Below are positions 32,765 to 41,735 of a stretch of DNA of 47,482 nt, piece after piece; the stretch's first letter is position 1; each line of letters opens with the position of its first letter. The translations under genes were made by a program, and so were the position numbers. Below the pieces are notes generated by a model. The model saw nothing but the letters and a program-made list of their open reading frames with translations, did no database searches and was not told the DNA's origin. The DNA comes from Ruminiclostridium sp. (lineage in GTDB: Bacteria; Bacillota; Clostridia; Oscillospirales; Ruminococcaceae), in the NCBI GenBank assembly GCA_017935365.1, contig JAGBHT010000004.1:1-47482 (forward strand). Direction: 5' to 3'.

Positions 32765-33673
32765 TCAGGATAGTATATTGAGATAGACGCTTTTAAGTCC
32801 GTTCTCTTCGTTTACCTTTGCAACGCCGATGAAAGTATCGCCGTGTTTAAGACGTAAATGAGTGCCTGTGGGATATGATATACCCATTCTGTCGCAGTCA
32901 AGTATCATACCGTTCATGAACAGCTTTTTCTGCGTATCGTCAAGGCTGACTTCATCATAGCACGAAAAAACACGCTCTGTCGGCAACACAAGCTTCGCTG
33001 TGTCCTCAGGCGGCATATTGCGCAGTTTCTCTATATCGTGGCAATCTGAAAGGGTAAATCCCGCCGCCATTGTACGGCACAGCGATGTCATTATCGCACC
33101 CGTGCCAAGCTTTTTTCCTATATCGCTTATGATCGTGCGGATATAAGTTCCCTTTGAGCAAAGGATATCAAGAGTGCCTGTCCTGTTTTGTTCGTCATAG
33201 TCCGATAGTTCTATCGAATAGACGGTAACGGGACGGGCGGCGCGCTCGACCTCGATCCCCTGCCTTGCAAGGTCATAAAGCCGTTTGCCGTTCACCTTTA
33301 TCGCCGAATACATGGGCGGTGTCTGCATGATATCGCCCTGCATTGATTTTACCGCATCGGTTATTTCCGAAAGCGTCACGGGCTTTTCATCCTCGGCCAG
33401 TATCCTGCCCCACACGTCCTCGGTATCGGTAGTTACTCCTAGCCTGAACGTTGCACGGTATTTCTTGTCGCTGACGGGGTTTAAATCCGCAGTCTTTGCC
33501 GCTCTGCCGATATATATCGGCAAAACCCCTGTCGCCATCGGATCAAGCGTTCCGCCGTGACCGATTTTTCTTGTTCCTGCGGCTCTTCTCATAATTGCCA
33601 CAACGTCAAACGAGGTGAAATCCTGCGGTTTATTGATACATATCACGCCGTTTATCGCATTTATTTCATTCAT
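32765..33673 (-). CDS. truB: tRNA pseudouridine(55) synthase
   Basis: TruB, 302 residues, forms pseudouridine 55 in the T loop of tRNAs. GVICINKPQDFTSFDVV opens the protein, and KIGHGGTLDPMATGVLPI holds the catalytic Asp. Later blocks are MYSAIKVNGKRLYDLARQG and CSKGTYIRTIISDIG, and a PUA-like C-terminal domain follows. Its ATG overlaps the stop of nrnA by eight bases, so it is translationally coupled. It lies between nrnA and ribF in the nusA-infB operon. Confidence 0.95.
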   Translation of the reverse strand: MNEINAINGVICINKPQDFTSFDVVAIMRRAAGTRKIGHGGTLDPMATGVLPIYIGRAAKTADLNPVSDKKYRATFRLGVTTDTEDVWGRILAEDEKPVTLSEITDAVKSMQGDIMQTPPMYSAIKVNGKRLYDLARQGIEVERAARPVTVYSIELSDYDEQNRTGTLDILCSKGTYIRTIISDIGKKLGTGAIMTSLCRTMAAGFTLSDCHDIEKLRNMPPEDTAKLVLPTERVFSCYDEVSLDDTQKKLFMNGMILDCDRMGISYPTGTHLRLKHGDTFIGVAKVNEENGLKSVYLNILS

Positions 33674-34628
33674 TCGCTTTCAGCGCCTTTTCAAACACAG
33701 GCAGAAGCTTTGCTCTTACAAACTCGATACTGCCCTCAATTGAACAGCCTGCGGCTCTTGCATGACCGCCGCCGCCGAACAATGCGCATACACTGCCTGC
33801 GTTTATCGGCTCTGCCGTTCTTACCGAAACCTTGAATGTTGTCGGACCCTTCTGCTTTACGGTAGCGCCGAGTATTACGCCCTCTACCTGTCTTGGCAGA
33901 CTTGCAAGTCCGTTGAAGTCCTCGCTGTCAACTCTGCCGGCAAAACGCTCCATAAGCTCGGTCGTAAGCCATACTACGGCTATCTTATCGTCACAGAAAA
34001 ATTCCATACTATGTGTTATAGCCTGTTCAAGCTCAAGTCTGCCCTTTGACTTCATATCAAACAGCTTATAGTTGATATCCGCTACGTCAAAGTCATAAGC
34101 CATCAGCTTTGCGGCAATCACATGTGTTCTGCCTGTAGTGTTGGAATACTTGAAACAGCCTGTATCCGTTGCAAGTCCCGTATAAAGGCATGACGCAATT
34201 TCTCCGTCAAGCTGTGCGTTCATCTCTTCCGCTACCTGGAAAATAAGTTCGCAAGCCGCCGCCGCGTCAGGGTCTACAAGTGTATATTCCGCAAACTCCT
34301 GTCTGCTTTCGTGGTGGTCTATCGCAAGATAAATCCTGTCACCGTATACTGCGTCAAGGTCGCCGAGCAGCTTTCTGTCGGCTACGTCAACGCTGACTAC
34401 GGTCTTTTCTTCAAAACTCTGCTGTATTACCGTATCACGCAGATACTCCATACGGGGTGCTATCTCATCAGCGCACATAACCTTTGCACGTTTGCCCATC
34501 TTCTGGAGTATTCCGCAAAGGCCGTATGCACAGCCCAGAGTATCGCCGTCGGGGTTTGCGTGTGACAGTATCAGAAAATCATCATTATTTTTCAGTATCT
34601 CTGCCGCTTTTTTTACGTCTGTTATCAT
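33666..34628 (-). CDS. nrnA: DHH/DHHA1 phosphoesterase, NrnA-like oligoribonuclease / pAp phosphatase
   Basis: This 320-residue enzyme degrades short RNA oligonucleotides and pAp. It shows LILSHANPDGDTLGCAYGL with the first metal-binding Asp residues (about 19-37). VSVDVADRKLL follows, the DHH motif is in LAIDHHESRQ (about 105-114), and the C-terminal DHHA1 block is GGGGHARAAGCSI. It is cytoplasmic. In Firmicutes it often sits between rbfA and truB, as here; the gap to rbfA is five bases. Confidence 0.92.
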   Translation of the reverse strand: MITDVKKAAEILKNNDDFLILSHANPDGDTLGCAYGLCGILQKMGKRAKVMCADEIAPRMEYLRDTVIQQSFEEKTVVSVDVADRKLLGDLDAVYGDRIYLAIDHHESRQEFAEYTLVDPDAAAACELIFQVAEEMNAQLDGEIASCLYTGLATDTGCFKYSNTTGRTHVIAAKLMAYDFDVADINYKLFDMKSKGRLELEQAITHSMEFFCDDKIAVVWLTTELMERFAGRVDSEDFNGLASLPRQVEGVILGATVKQKGPTTFKVSVRTAEPINAGSVCALFGGGGHARAAGCSIEGSIEFVRAKLLPVFEKALKANE

Positions 34629-34633
34629 TGACC

Positions 34634-35014
34634 TTACCTTTCGTCGTCGCCGTTATCACCGGTGTCGGCGGGCTTTGGCAGTTTACTTATTACCTCGCTG
34701 ATATGCTCATAATAATCCATAGAGTTATCCGGAACAAATATCAGCTGAGGGAGTTTACGCATCTTCACACGCTCGTTTATTCTTCTCTTGAAAAAGCCCT
34801 CAGCCTTTTTAAGATGCTCGGCAACATTCTTTGTTGTGTCGCCGCCCGCAAGCGTCGTGATATAAACCTTGCAGTAGGATAAATCGTTTGTCAGCTCACA
34901 ACGTGATACGCCGACCATTGCCTTTGCTACGGCACTGTCCTTTATATCACGCATAGCTGTGGAAATTTCACGCTTTATATCCTCGGCAAGTCTTGCTGTA
35001 TTGAAATTTGCCAT
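34634..35014 (-). CDS. rbfA: Ribosome-binding factor A
   Basis: RbfA, 126 residues, binds the 30S subunit late in maturation. RLAEDIKREISTAMRDIKD starts the fold, VGVSRCELTNDLSYCKVYIT is the typical middle strand block, and RVKMRKLPQLIFVPDNSMDYYEHIS ends the KH-like domain. An acidic tail follows. The start codon overlaps the infB stop by one base (TAATG), so translation is coupled. Confidence 0.95.
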   Translation of the reverse strand: MANFNTARLAEDIKREISTAMRDIKDSAVAKAMVGVSRCELTNDLSYCKVYITTLAGGDTTKNVAEHLKKAEGFFKRRINERVKMRKLPQLIFVPDNSMDYYEHISEVISKLPKPADTGDNGDDER

Positions 35015-37842
35015 TAATCTCTGTACTCCTCGGTAACAAACGCTTCAAAGATATCGCCTTCCTTGATGTCGGTGAACTTTTCAAGCGTGATACCGCACTC
35101 GTAGCCTGCGGCTACTTCCTTCACATCGTCCTTGAAGCGGCGTAAGCCTGTTATCTTGTCAACGGCAACGATTATACCGTCGCGGACAACTCTTACCTCG
35201 CCGTTTCTCTGTACCTTACCGTCAAGAACATAAGAACCTGCTACTATGCCTACGCTCGACAGCTTCATTACCTGTCTTACTTCTACACGACCGGTATCAA
35301 CTTCTCTGTACTTGGGAGCAAGCATACCCTTCATGGCTGTCTGCATTTCTTCTATTGCGTCATAGATTACTCTGTACAGTCTTATATCAACGCCGTCACG
35401 CTTTGCGTTCTCAGCGGCAGCGGGGTGAGGTCTTACGTTAAAGCCTACTATGATAGCACCCGATGCCTTTGCAAGCATAACGTCGCTCTCTGTTACAGCG
35501 CCTACTGCGCCGTGGATAACTTCTACTCTTACCTCATCGTTTGAAAGCTTTGACAGTGACTGCGAAACAGCTTCTACAGAACCCTGTACGTCTGCCTTTA
35601 CGATGATGGGGAGCTTCTTCATTGAGCCTTCTTCGATCTGTGAGAACAGATTGTCAAGGCTGACCTTCTTATAGAGCTTGAACTGCTCTTCCTTAGCGTC
35701 GAACTTTCTCTTTTCAACAAGCTCTCTTGCAAGCTTTTCATCTTCAACAGCCGCAAAGTCGTCGCCTGCGCTCGGTACTTCCGCAAGACCCATTATCTCA
35801 ACAGGAACAGAAGGACCTGCTTCCTTTACGGTTCTGCCCTTGTCGTCACGCATTACACGGACACGTCCTACGGCAGTACCAGCGATTATTGTATCGCCTG
35901 TATGGAGCGTACCTGTCTGTACAAGAACAGTAGCGATAGGACCTCTGCCCTTGTCGATTCTCGCCTCGATAACAACGCCCTTTGCAAGTCTGTCGGGGTT
36001 AGCCTTAAGTTCAAGGACATCTGCCGTGAGGTTGACCATTTCAAGCAGTTCGTCAATGCCTTCGCCTGTCTTTGCAGATACGGGAACGCAGATAACGTCG
36101 CCGCCCCACTCTTCGCATACAAGACCGTGCTCAGTGAGTTCCTGCTTTACCTTGTCAGGGTTAGCCGCCGGCTTATCCATCTTGTTTATTGCAACGATGA
36201 TCGAAAGGTTTGCTGCTTTTGCGTGGTTTATCGCCTCAACTGTCTGAGGCATGATACCGTCATCAGCCGCAACTACGAGTATTGCAATATCAGTAGCCAG
36301 CGCACCTCTTGCACGCATAGCCGTGAACGCCTCGTGTCCGGGCGTATCAAGGAATGTAATATCCCTGCCTCCTGCCTTTACTCTGTAAGCACCGATGTGC
36401 TGTGTAATACCGCCTGCCTCGCCTGCGGTAACGTTTGCATTTCTTATTCTGTCGAGAAGTGATGTCTTACCATGGTCAACGTGTCCCATAACAACAACGA
36501 CAGGTGAACGGGGCTGTAAGTTCTCGTCTGTATCTTCAACTTCTTCAAACAGACGTTCTTCGATAGAAACTACAACTTCCTTTGTTACCTTTGCGCCGAA
36601 CTCCTCGGCTACGATACAAGCTGTATCATAGTCTACGGACTGGTTTATAGTAACCATTACGCCAAGTCCGAACAGCTTCTTGATAACGTCTGCGGCTGTG
36701 ACCTTAAGACGTGACGCAAGCTCAGATACGACTATCTCATCGGGAACCTGGATCTCAAGCTGTTTCTTTCTTGCCTTTTCAAGTTCAAGACGCTTCAGCT
36801 TCTGAGCCTCTGTTTCCTTCTTCTTGCTGAACTGCTGTTTGCCCTTCTGGGACTTCTGGCTTATCTTCTGCTTCTTTGTATAAGCGTCGTTCTGTCTTCT
36901 GTTGCCGCCCTCTGTAGATGCGATCGTTTCGTACTTCTCATTGTACTTATCGAGGTTTACATAGCTTCCTCTTGTATCAACGTGCTTTGTGACCTGCTCG
37001 CCTCTCTGTACAGCTTCACCCTTGACGTGCTTTGTCGGAGGTGCATTCGTCTTGATATTTGCAAGGTCGATAACGGGCTGTGCGGGAGCTGTCTGCTGTA
37101 CAGGCTTTGAATCCCTGCGGTCGTTTCTGCCCTGATAGCCGTTTCTGTTATCGTTTCTTCTGTCATTGTTACTGTCGCCGAACTGTCTGTCGCCACGGTC
37201 GTTGTTTCTGTCGCCGTAAGGCTTTCTGTCGCCCTGCGGTCTGTCATTACGGTTGCCGTTACGATCCCCGTTTCTGTCGCCGTAAGGCTTTCTGTCGCCC
37301 TGCGGTCTGTCGTTACGGTTATTGTTGCGGTCGCCGTAAGGCTTTCTGTCGTTACGGTCGTTTGCGGGCTTTCTGTCGGCAGGCTTGTCGTTCTTTGATT
37401 CAGGCTTTGTTTCGGGCTTTACTTCAGCCTTGGGTTCTGCCTTTATTTCGGGCTTTGCCTCAGCCTTGACTTCTGTCTTTGTTTCAGCCTTGGGTTCTGC
37501 CTTTACTTCTGCAGGCTTAGCCTGTGCCGTTTCAGCCTTTTCTGCCTTATCGTCAGCCTTAGCTGTTTCCTTCTTAGGCTCGGATTTCTTTTCTGCCTTC
37601 TTTGCAGGCTTTTCTTCCTTCTTTTCAGCCTTGGGCTTATTTGCCGATGCAAAATAAGAATTGAAATTGTTCACCTGGTTGCCCTGCGAATACTTTTCAA
37701 GTACAACAGAAAGCTCTTCTTCGGAAAGCGAAGCCTGAGATTTCTTCTGTACACCGAAATATTCCTGTACAACTTCTGTAATGTCGTTTGTCGAAACATT
37801 AAGGTCTTTTGCCAGATCGTTTACACGATATTTTTTATCCAT
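35014..37842 (-). CDS. infB: Translation initiation factor IF-2
   Basis: IF-2, 942 residues, is the GTPase that brings fMet-tRNA to the 30S subunit. A short N-terminal helical domain ([20 protein letters not shown]) leads to a long low-complexity region (about 70-330). That region is rich in Lys, Ala, Glu and Pro, then in Asn, Asp, Arg and Gly. The GTPase has G1 GHVDHGKTS (about 452-460), G3 DTPGHEAF and G4 INKMDK. EF-Tu-like and C-terminal tRNA-binding domains follow, including [17 protein letters not shown]. The Arg/Asn/Asp region has DNA-level tandem repeats at 37211-37350. It is translated between ylxQ and rbfA. Confidence 0.97.
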   Translation of the reverse strand: MDKKYRVNDLAKDLNVSTNDITEVVQEYFGVQKKSQASLSEEELSVVLEKYSQGNQVNNFNSYFASANKPKAEKKEEKPAKKAEKKSEPKKETAKADDKAEKAETAQAKPAEVKAEPKAETKTEVKAEAKPEIKAEPKAEVKPETKPESKNDKPADRKPANDRNDRKPYGDRNNNRNDRPQGDRKPYGDRNGDRNGNRNDRPQGDRKPYGDRNNDRGDRQFGDSNNDRRNDNRNGYQGRNDRRDSKPVQQTAPAQPVIDLANIKTNAPPTKHVKGEAVQRGEQVTKHVDTRGSYVNLDKYNEKYETIASTEGGNRRQNDAYTKKQKISQKSQKGKQQFSKKKETEAQKLKRLELEKARKKQLEIQVPDEIVVSELASRLKVTAADVIKKLFGLGVMVTINQSVDYDTACIVAEEFGAKVTKEVVVSIEERLFEEVEDTDENLQPRSPVVVVMGHVDHGKTSLLDRIRNANVTAGEAGGITQHIGAYRVKAGGRDITFLDTPGHEAFTAMRARGALATDIAILVVAADDGIMPQTVEAINHAKAANLSIIVAINKMDKPAANPDKVKQELTEHGLVCEEWGGDVICVPVSAKTGEGIDELLEMVNLTADVLELKANPDRLAKGVVIEARIDKGRGPIATVLVQTGTLHTGDTIIAGTAVGRVRVMRDDKGRTVKEAGPSVPVEIMGLAEVPSAGDDFAAVEDEKLARELVEKRKFDAKEEQFKLYKKVSLDNLFSQIEEGSMKKLPIIVKADVQGSVEAVSQSLSKLSNDEVRVEVIHGAVGAVTESDVMLAKASGAIIVGFNVRPHPAAAENAKRDGVDIRLYRVIYDAIEEMQTAMKGMLAPKYREVDTGRVEVRQVMKLSSVGIVAGSYVLDGKVQRNGEVRVVRDGIIVAVDKITGLRRFKDDVKEVAAGYECGITLEKFTDIKEGDIFEAFVTEEYRD
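37211..37350 (-). repeat. In-frame tandem repeats in the IF-2 N-terminal region
   Basis: A 20-base unit (TCGCCGTAAGGCTTTCTGTC) occurs at 37211-37230, 37277-37296 and 37331-37350, with further partial copies around them. Spacings of 66 and 54 bases keep the frame. The translated unit is DRKPYGDRN with Asn/Arg-rich linkers. It probably grew by slippage. Confidence 0.9.
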
Positions 37843-37899
37843 TCACTGATCCCCTTTTTGGTCAAATTTAAAATTGTATATATAAATCGGATCTACCGC

Positions 37900-38193
37900 T
37901 TATTTCCCTGTAAGGCTTTGGTATAAGCCCTCATCGAGAACGGCAAGTACTCCTGTGCGCTTTCCGATAACGTTTTTGATCTCGTCCATCGTATTTTCGC
38001 ACACATAAAGCGTTGTTTCGTACTTATCGCAGAAAAAGCGCATTTCCTTCTGTGTTTTTTCCGATACATCCTTTGCGATAACCACGCCGGCTATCTTTGA
38101 TCTCGGGTTTTTAAGTTCATCGCATACAGGGTCGAAACCGTGTATGAGCTTTCCCGACTTTCTGCAAAGTCCGAGCGTACTGAGAAAATTCAT
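37900..38193 (-). CDS. ylxQ: L7Ae family K-turn binding protein, YlxQ-like
   Basis: This 97-residue protein has the L7Ae fold seen in YlxQ. It reads FLSTLGLCRKSGKLIHGFD, IAGVVIAKDVSEKTQKEM and IGKRTGVLAVLDEGLYQSL. Relatives bind kink-turn RNA and are encoded between ylxR and infB, as here. It starts five bases after the ylxR stop. Its cellular role is not settled. Confidence 0.88.
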   Translation of the reverse strand: MNFLSTLGLCRKSGKLIHGFDPVCDELKNPRSKIAGVVIAKDVSEKTQKEMRFFCDKYETTLYVCENTMDEIKNVIGKRTGVLAVLDEGLYQSLTGK

Positions 38194-38198
38194 TGCCG

Positions 38199-38474
38199 TT
38201 ACTCACCATCGCTTTCTTCAATACTTTTCAGCAGTTCAAGATATATCTCCTGCGGTACGGCGCATTTAAGAGAACGTTCAAGCCCTCTTTTCTTCTGTGC
38301 CGCCTCAAGACATCTGCGGCTCTTGCAGACATATACACCGCGTCCTGATTTCTTGCCCGTAAAATCGAGCATAAATTCTCCCTCCGGCGTATGAACTACT
38401 CTGACAAGCTGTTTCTTGTCTTTCATTTCGTCACAGCCTGCACATTTTCTCATTGGTGTCTTTTTTACTGCCAA
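38199..38474 (-). CDS. ylxR: YlxR family RNA-binding protein (RnpM-like)
   Basis: This 91-residue protein carries RKCAGCDEMKDKKQLVRVV and GKKSGRGVYVCKSRRCLEAA, the conserved YlxR blocks. The B. subtilis homolog was described as an RNase P modulator, RnpM. Start: TTG 38474 behind GAAAGGA gives MAVKKTPMRK, which matches relatives; an ATG at 38453 would shorten it. It lies between nusA and ylxQ. Confidence 0.9.
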   Translation of the reverse strand: MAVKKTPMRKCAGCDEMKDKKQLVRVVHTPEGEFMLDFTGKKSGRGVYVCKSRRCLEAAQKKRGLERSLKCAVPQEIYLELLKSIEESDGE

Positions 38475-38502
38475 AGCGACTCATCCTTTCACGGAAAATG
38501 AA

Positions 38503-39618
38503 TTATTCCTCTGCGGAAGCTTCCTCTTCCTCAGCCTTTTCCTGCTTGCTCTCTATTCCCTCATAGAAACCGCTTTCGGGACGTATATCTATCTTGAAGC
38601 CTGTGAGCTTTGCTGCAAGCTTTGCATTCTGACCCTTGTTGCCGATAGCAAGCGAAAGCTGATTATCGGGAACTATAGCCGTGCATGCCTTAACCTCGGG
38701 GTCGGGTATCTCCACTCTGATAACATCACTGGGCTTGAGCGCCTGTGCAATGAATTCCTCAGGCTTTTCGCTGTAGAATACAACATCCATCTTCTCTCCG
38801 CCAAGCTCGGCACATACCTTGCTGATACGCTGTCTGCCGGGTCCTATGCAAGCGCCGAGTGCGTCAACGTCGGGGTTGTTGCTGATAACGGCGATCTTTG
38901 AACGTGAGCCTGCCTCACGACTGATAGCCTTTATCTCAACGGTACCGTCATATATTTCGGGTACTTCGCTCTCAAACAGGCGCTTTACAAGCTCCTTGTT
39001 TACTCTTGAAATTTTCAGTGTAGGTCTGTGATCCGTTGCAGAAACGCCAGAAACATAAACCTTTACCATATCGCCGGGTTTAAGTACTTCGCCGGGTATC
39101 TGTTCGCTTCTGAACAGCGGTACTTCGTTACCGTTGAGGTTTACTGTTGCGTTGCCTGTTCTGGGCTCTGTCTTGAGTACAGTAACAGTAACCGCTTCGT
39201 CCTGAAGTCCGCCCCACTGTGCAACGAGCTGTTCGCGCTCGATCTCTTTAAGTCCCTGCTTTATGACCTGCTTTGCTGTCTGTGCGGCAATTCTGCCGAA
39301 ATGCTGTGTATCAAGCTTGATCGCTACAATATCGCCGTACTGGAGCTTTCTGCGTGTATGCGACTTAGCCTCTTCCATAGAGATCTGGTTTGCGCTGTCT
39401 TCAACTTCCTCGGCAACTTCCTTCTGGATCGCTACGTCAAACTTGCCTTTTTCGATGTCGATATCGAACTTGATATTCTCGCTTCTGGGGTACTCCTTCT
39501 TGATTGCAATAACAAGCGCTGTCTGTATCTTGTCTATCAGTACAGCGGGATCGATCCCCTTTTCCTTTGCAAGCAATGTCAGAGCCTCAAAAAGCTCCGT
39601 TGTGTTGCTGTTAGCCAT
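38503..39618 (-). CDS. nusA: Transcription termination/antitermination protein NusA
   Basis: NusA, 371 residues, binds RNA polymerase and modulates pausing and termination. The N-terminal polymerase-binding domain starts ELFEALTLLAKEKGID. The S1 domain lies near VTVTVLKTEPRTGNATVNLNGNEVPL, and the KH domains contain AISREAGSRSKIAVISNN, ACIGPGRQRISKV and SLAIGNKGQNAKLAAKLTG. It has the short Firmicutes form without the acidic repeats of E. coli, ending in a Glu-rich tail. GGAGGAATT precedes the ATG. It is the second gene after rimP. Confidence 0.96.
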   Translation of the reverse strand: MANSNTTELFEALTLLAKEKGIDPAVLIDKIQTALVIAIKKEYPRSENIKFDIDIEKGKFDVAIQKEVAEEVEDSANQISMEEAKSHTRRKLQYGDIVAIKLDTQHFGRIAAQTAKQVIKQGLKEIEREQLVAQWGGLQDEAVTVTVLKTEPRTGNATVNLNGNEVPLFRSEQIPGEVLKPGDMVKVYVSGVSATDHRPTLKISRVNKELVKRLFESEVPEIYDGTVEIKAISREAGSRSKIAVISNNPDVDALGACIGPGRQRISKVCAELGGEKMDVVFYSEKPEEFIAQALKPSDVIRVEIPDPEVKACTAIVPDNQLSLAIGNKGQNAKLAAKLTGFKIDIRPESGFYEGIESKQEKAEEEEASAEE

Positions 39619-39645
39619 TTTTAATAATTCCTCCGTTAATTATTT

Positions 39646-40137
39646 TTATGCGTCAAGGGCTATTCTTCTGCACTTTGCGGCATTGAACTTCATATCGCCG
39701 TCATCTGTCTGTACAGTAAATTCGCCCGAATTTTCATCATAGTCCGCAAGAACGCCTGCATAATAAGCCGTCTTGCCGTTTTCGTCACGCACCGTTACCT
39801 TAATGCGTTCGCCCTTCATCTTCACAAAGTGGAAAGGCTTTCTCAGCTGTCTGTCAAGTCCGGGTGAGCCCACCTCGAACACATCTACAAGGTCGATACA
39901 CGGCAGTGTGTCGACCGCCTTGTTCAGCGGTTCTGTTATCTCCTCGCACTCGGTATCGTCTATGCCGCCGTCCGCTTTGTCAAACAGCACCTTGAGATAC
40001 CACATGGCACCCTCTTTTTCAAAGATAACATCCCACAGCTCATAGCCGTACTGCTCGATTATCGGCAGAACTTTCTGCTCTGTAAGCCGCTCGACCGTTT
40101 CAGCCTGATTTTTCTTGCCGCCTTTTTCTTTCGGCAC
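39646..40137 (-). CDS. rimP: Ribosome maturation factor RimP
   Basis: RimP, 163 residues, helps mature the 30S subunit. ERLTEQKVLPIIEQYGYELWDVIFEKEGAMWYLKVLFDK forms the N-terminal domain. CEEITEPLNKAVDTLPCIDLVDVFEVGSPGLDRQLRKPF is the highly conserved centre, and an SH3-like C-terminal domain follows. A GTG at 40137 is the start, with AAGGGGG eight bases before it. It opens the nusA-infB operon and is preceded by a sigma-A promoter and a strong leader hairpin. Confidence 0.94.
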   Translation of the reverse strand: MPKEKGGKKNQAETVERLTEQKVLPIIEQYGYELWDVIFEKEGAMWYLKVLFDKADGGIDDTECEEITEPLNKAVDTLPCIDLVDVFEVGSPGLDRQLRKPFHFVKMKGERIKVTVRDENGKTAYYAGVLADYDENSGEFTVQTDDGDMKFNAAKCRRIALDA

Positions 40138-40185
40138 TTTGAAAGCCCCCTTTCAGACAAGAGCCGTAAAAAGCCCTATATATAA

Positions 40186-40216
40186 GCTAAAGACCGAGAT
40201 GAACTCAGTCTTTAGC
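40186..40216 (-). other. 13-bp leader stem-loop of the rimP-nusA-infB operon
   Basis: On the minus strand the arms 40204-40216 and 40186-40198 pair over 13 bp (GCTAAAGAC...GTCTTTAGC, one G-U pair) around a five-base loop. It lies between the operon promoter and the rimP start. No T run follows, so it is not a terminator. It could be an RNase III site or an mRNA stabiliser. Confidence 0.75.
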
Positions 40217-40238
40217 CTACCATATTCTACTTTAAGTA

Positions 40239-40267
40239 AGTATATCACAGATTATGCCCTTTGTCAA
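40239..40267 (-). promoter_or_regulatory. Sigma-A promoter of the rimP-nusA-infB operon
   Basis: Minus strand: perfect TTGACA (40262-40267), 17-base spacer, TATACT (40239-40244). The start point, near 40232, lies about 95 bases before the rimP GTG. Confidence 0.88.
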
Positions 40268-40283
40268 GCAAAATCAAGCTATT

Positions 40284-40320
40284 TTACCGTAAACAAGCCG
40301 TTTTTCGATGTTTTCGGTAA
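40284..40320 (-). other. Hairpin between the GGDEF gene and the rimP promoter
   Basis: TTACCGTAAACA (40284-40295) pairs with TGTTTTCGGTAA (40309-40320), one mismatch. It lies three bases after the GGDEF gene stop at 40323. It may end that transcript, although the downstream side on the minus strand has no long T run. Confidence 0.45.
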
Positions 40321-40322
40321 TT

Positions 40323-41681
40323 TTAATCAATTTTCTTATGACATATACGGCATTTTCCTGCCTTTTTAGCCTTATAGAGCTGTTCATCGGCTTCGTCAAA
40401 ATACCGTGAATAGTCTATATCGCTTCTGTCGCTCCACGCAATACCGATACTGCACTTTATCTCATATTGCTTTCCGCCTATTTCGGTCGCACCGACTATC
40501 TTCAGAAAATCCTCGAATTTATCCACGATAACAAATTCACTTACAGCTCTTGCAAAAACGATGAACTCGTCGCCGCCGAATCTTCCTATAACGGTATTGC
40601 GGAATTTTGCCGAAAGCGTCTTGCCGACAGCTCTCAGCACCTCGTCGCCGAAACTGTGTCCGTAAGTATCGTTGAAAGCCTTGAGATCGTCAATATCGAT
40701 CATTATAAAGAAACTCTTAGCACTGGTCTTTTCACCGATAAGCCGCTGTATGTGATTTGTTGTTGCAAGCTTATTGAGCAGCCCCGTCGTACTGTCGATT
40801 TCGACAAGCTGAGTCATTCTCTGATGCTCACGCTTTTCATCATCTATATCCTGCGTCCTGCCGAGCACTTTCACTATCTTTCCGCCGGCGTCCGCAACGC
40901 TTGAATAATATGTCCTTACCCAGCGGTAGCTGTTCTGGTCGATTATAGTTGAACGATAGTCAAGGATCATACAGCTAACCGGCTCCTTGCAGGCGGAACT
41001 CAGCGCCTTGTAGAACTTCAGTGCGTCTTCGGGATAAACAATCTTAGTACGCTTTGATACTTCGGTATAATTGCTTATGGAGCGGTTTGACAATTCATTA
41101 CAGCCTTTGCTGTATGAGAATGTCATAATGTCATTCGGAACGTCATATTCAAATGTAACCGTGTTCGACGTTGCCTCAAGTATACGATAACGCTCAAGAT
41201 TTACCGCGTTTTCATATTCTGCCTGCTTCCTGTTGGTTATATCCTGCACTATTGCAAGAAATACAGGATGTTCGCTTTCTATAAAATCAACCAGCTTTGC
41301 TTTGACAAGCACCCATATATCACTGCCGTCAAAGCGTCTGCCCTTACATTCCGCATAAAAGGTTTCTCCGGTCTTTACCGAGCGTCCGGCTTTTTCAAAA
41401 ATCATCTCTGCCGAATCTCCGTAAAGCGACGAGGTAACGCTGTCTGCATATTGTTCATACTGCTCTTCGGTATAGCCCACCATCTCATAATATTTCTTGT
41501 TGAAATAAAGCGACCTTACTCTGTCGGGGCAAAGCTCATATATAGCAACTCCGCACATAAGATGTTCAAGCATGGTAGAGCATATCGTTTCCCAGTCATA
41601 ACCCGGCTTGAAGCGGTTTTTCAGCTCGCTCATATCCCTGCTTGAAGGCTCGGGTCTTGCGGCACATTTATTTTCAGCCAT
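40323..41681 (-). CDS. PAS-PAS-GGDEF diguanylate cyclase
   Basis: This 452-residue soluble protein has two PAS-like sensor domains. The first is about residues 30-155, ending VFLAIVQDITNRKQAEYE; the second is about 165-275, ending VLGRTQDIDDEKREHQ. A GGDEF domain follows (about 285-445) with GRFGGDEFIVFA intact, so it should make cyclic di-GMP from GTP. I see no RxxD inhibitory site five residues before GGDEF (the sequence is AKFRNTVIGRF). It shares an operon with the EAL-HDOD protein (54-base gap). The signal sensed by the PAS domains is unknown. Confidence 0.9.
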   Translation of the reverse strand: MAENKCAARPEPSSRDMSELKNRFKPGYDWETICSTMLEHLMCGVAIYELCPDRVRSLYFNKKYYEMVGYTEEQYEQYADSVTSSLYGDSAEMIFEKAGRSVKTGETFYAECKGRRFDGSDIWVLVKAKLVDFIESEHPVFLAIVQDITNRKQAEYENAVNLERYRILEATSNTVTFEYDVPNDIMTFSYSKGCNELSNRSISNYTEVSKRTKIVYPEDALKFYKALSSACKEPVSCMILDYRSTIIDQNSYRWVRTYYSSVADAGGKIVKVLGRTQDIDDEKREHQRMTQLVEIDSTTGLLNKLATTNHIQRLIGEKTSAKSFFIMIDIDDLKAFNDTYGHSFGDEVLRAVGKTLSAKFRNTVIGRFGGDEFIVFARAVSEFVIVDKFEDFLKIVGATEIGGKQYEIKCSIGIAWSDRSDIDYSRYFDEADEQLYKAKKAGKCRICHKKID

Positions 41682-41735
41682 GTTATCACTCCGTTATAGA
41701 AAAGTTTTTGTATTGTAAAAAAGTTAATCTTCGTT

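Noticed and set aside
37080..37469. Cys/Arg-rich plus-strand open frame opposite infB.
   Set aside because: It is a mirror of the IF-2 repeat region; its composition reflects the low-complexity repeats.
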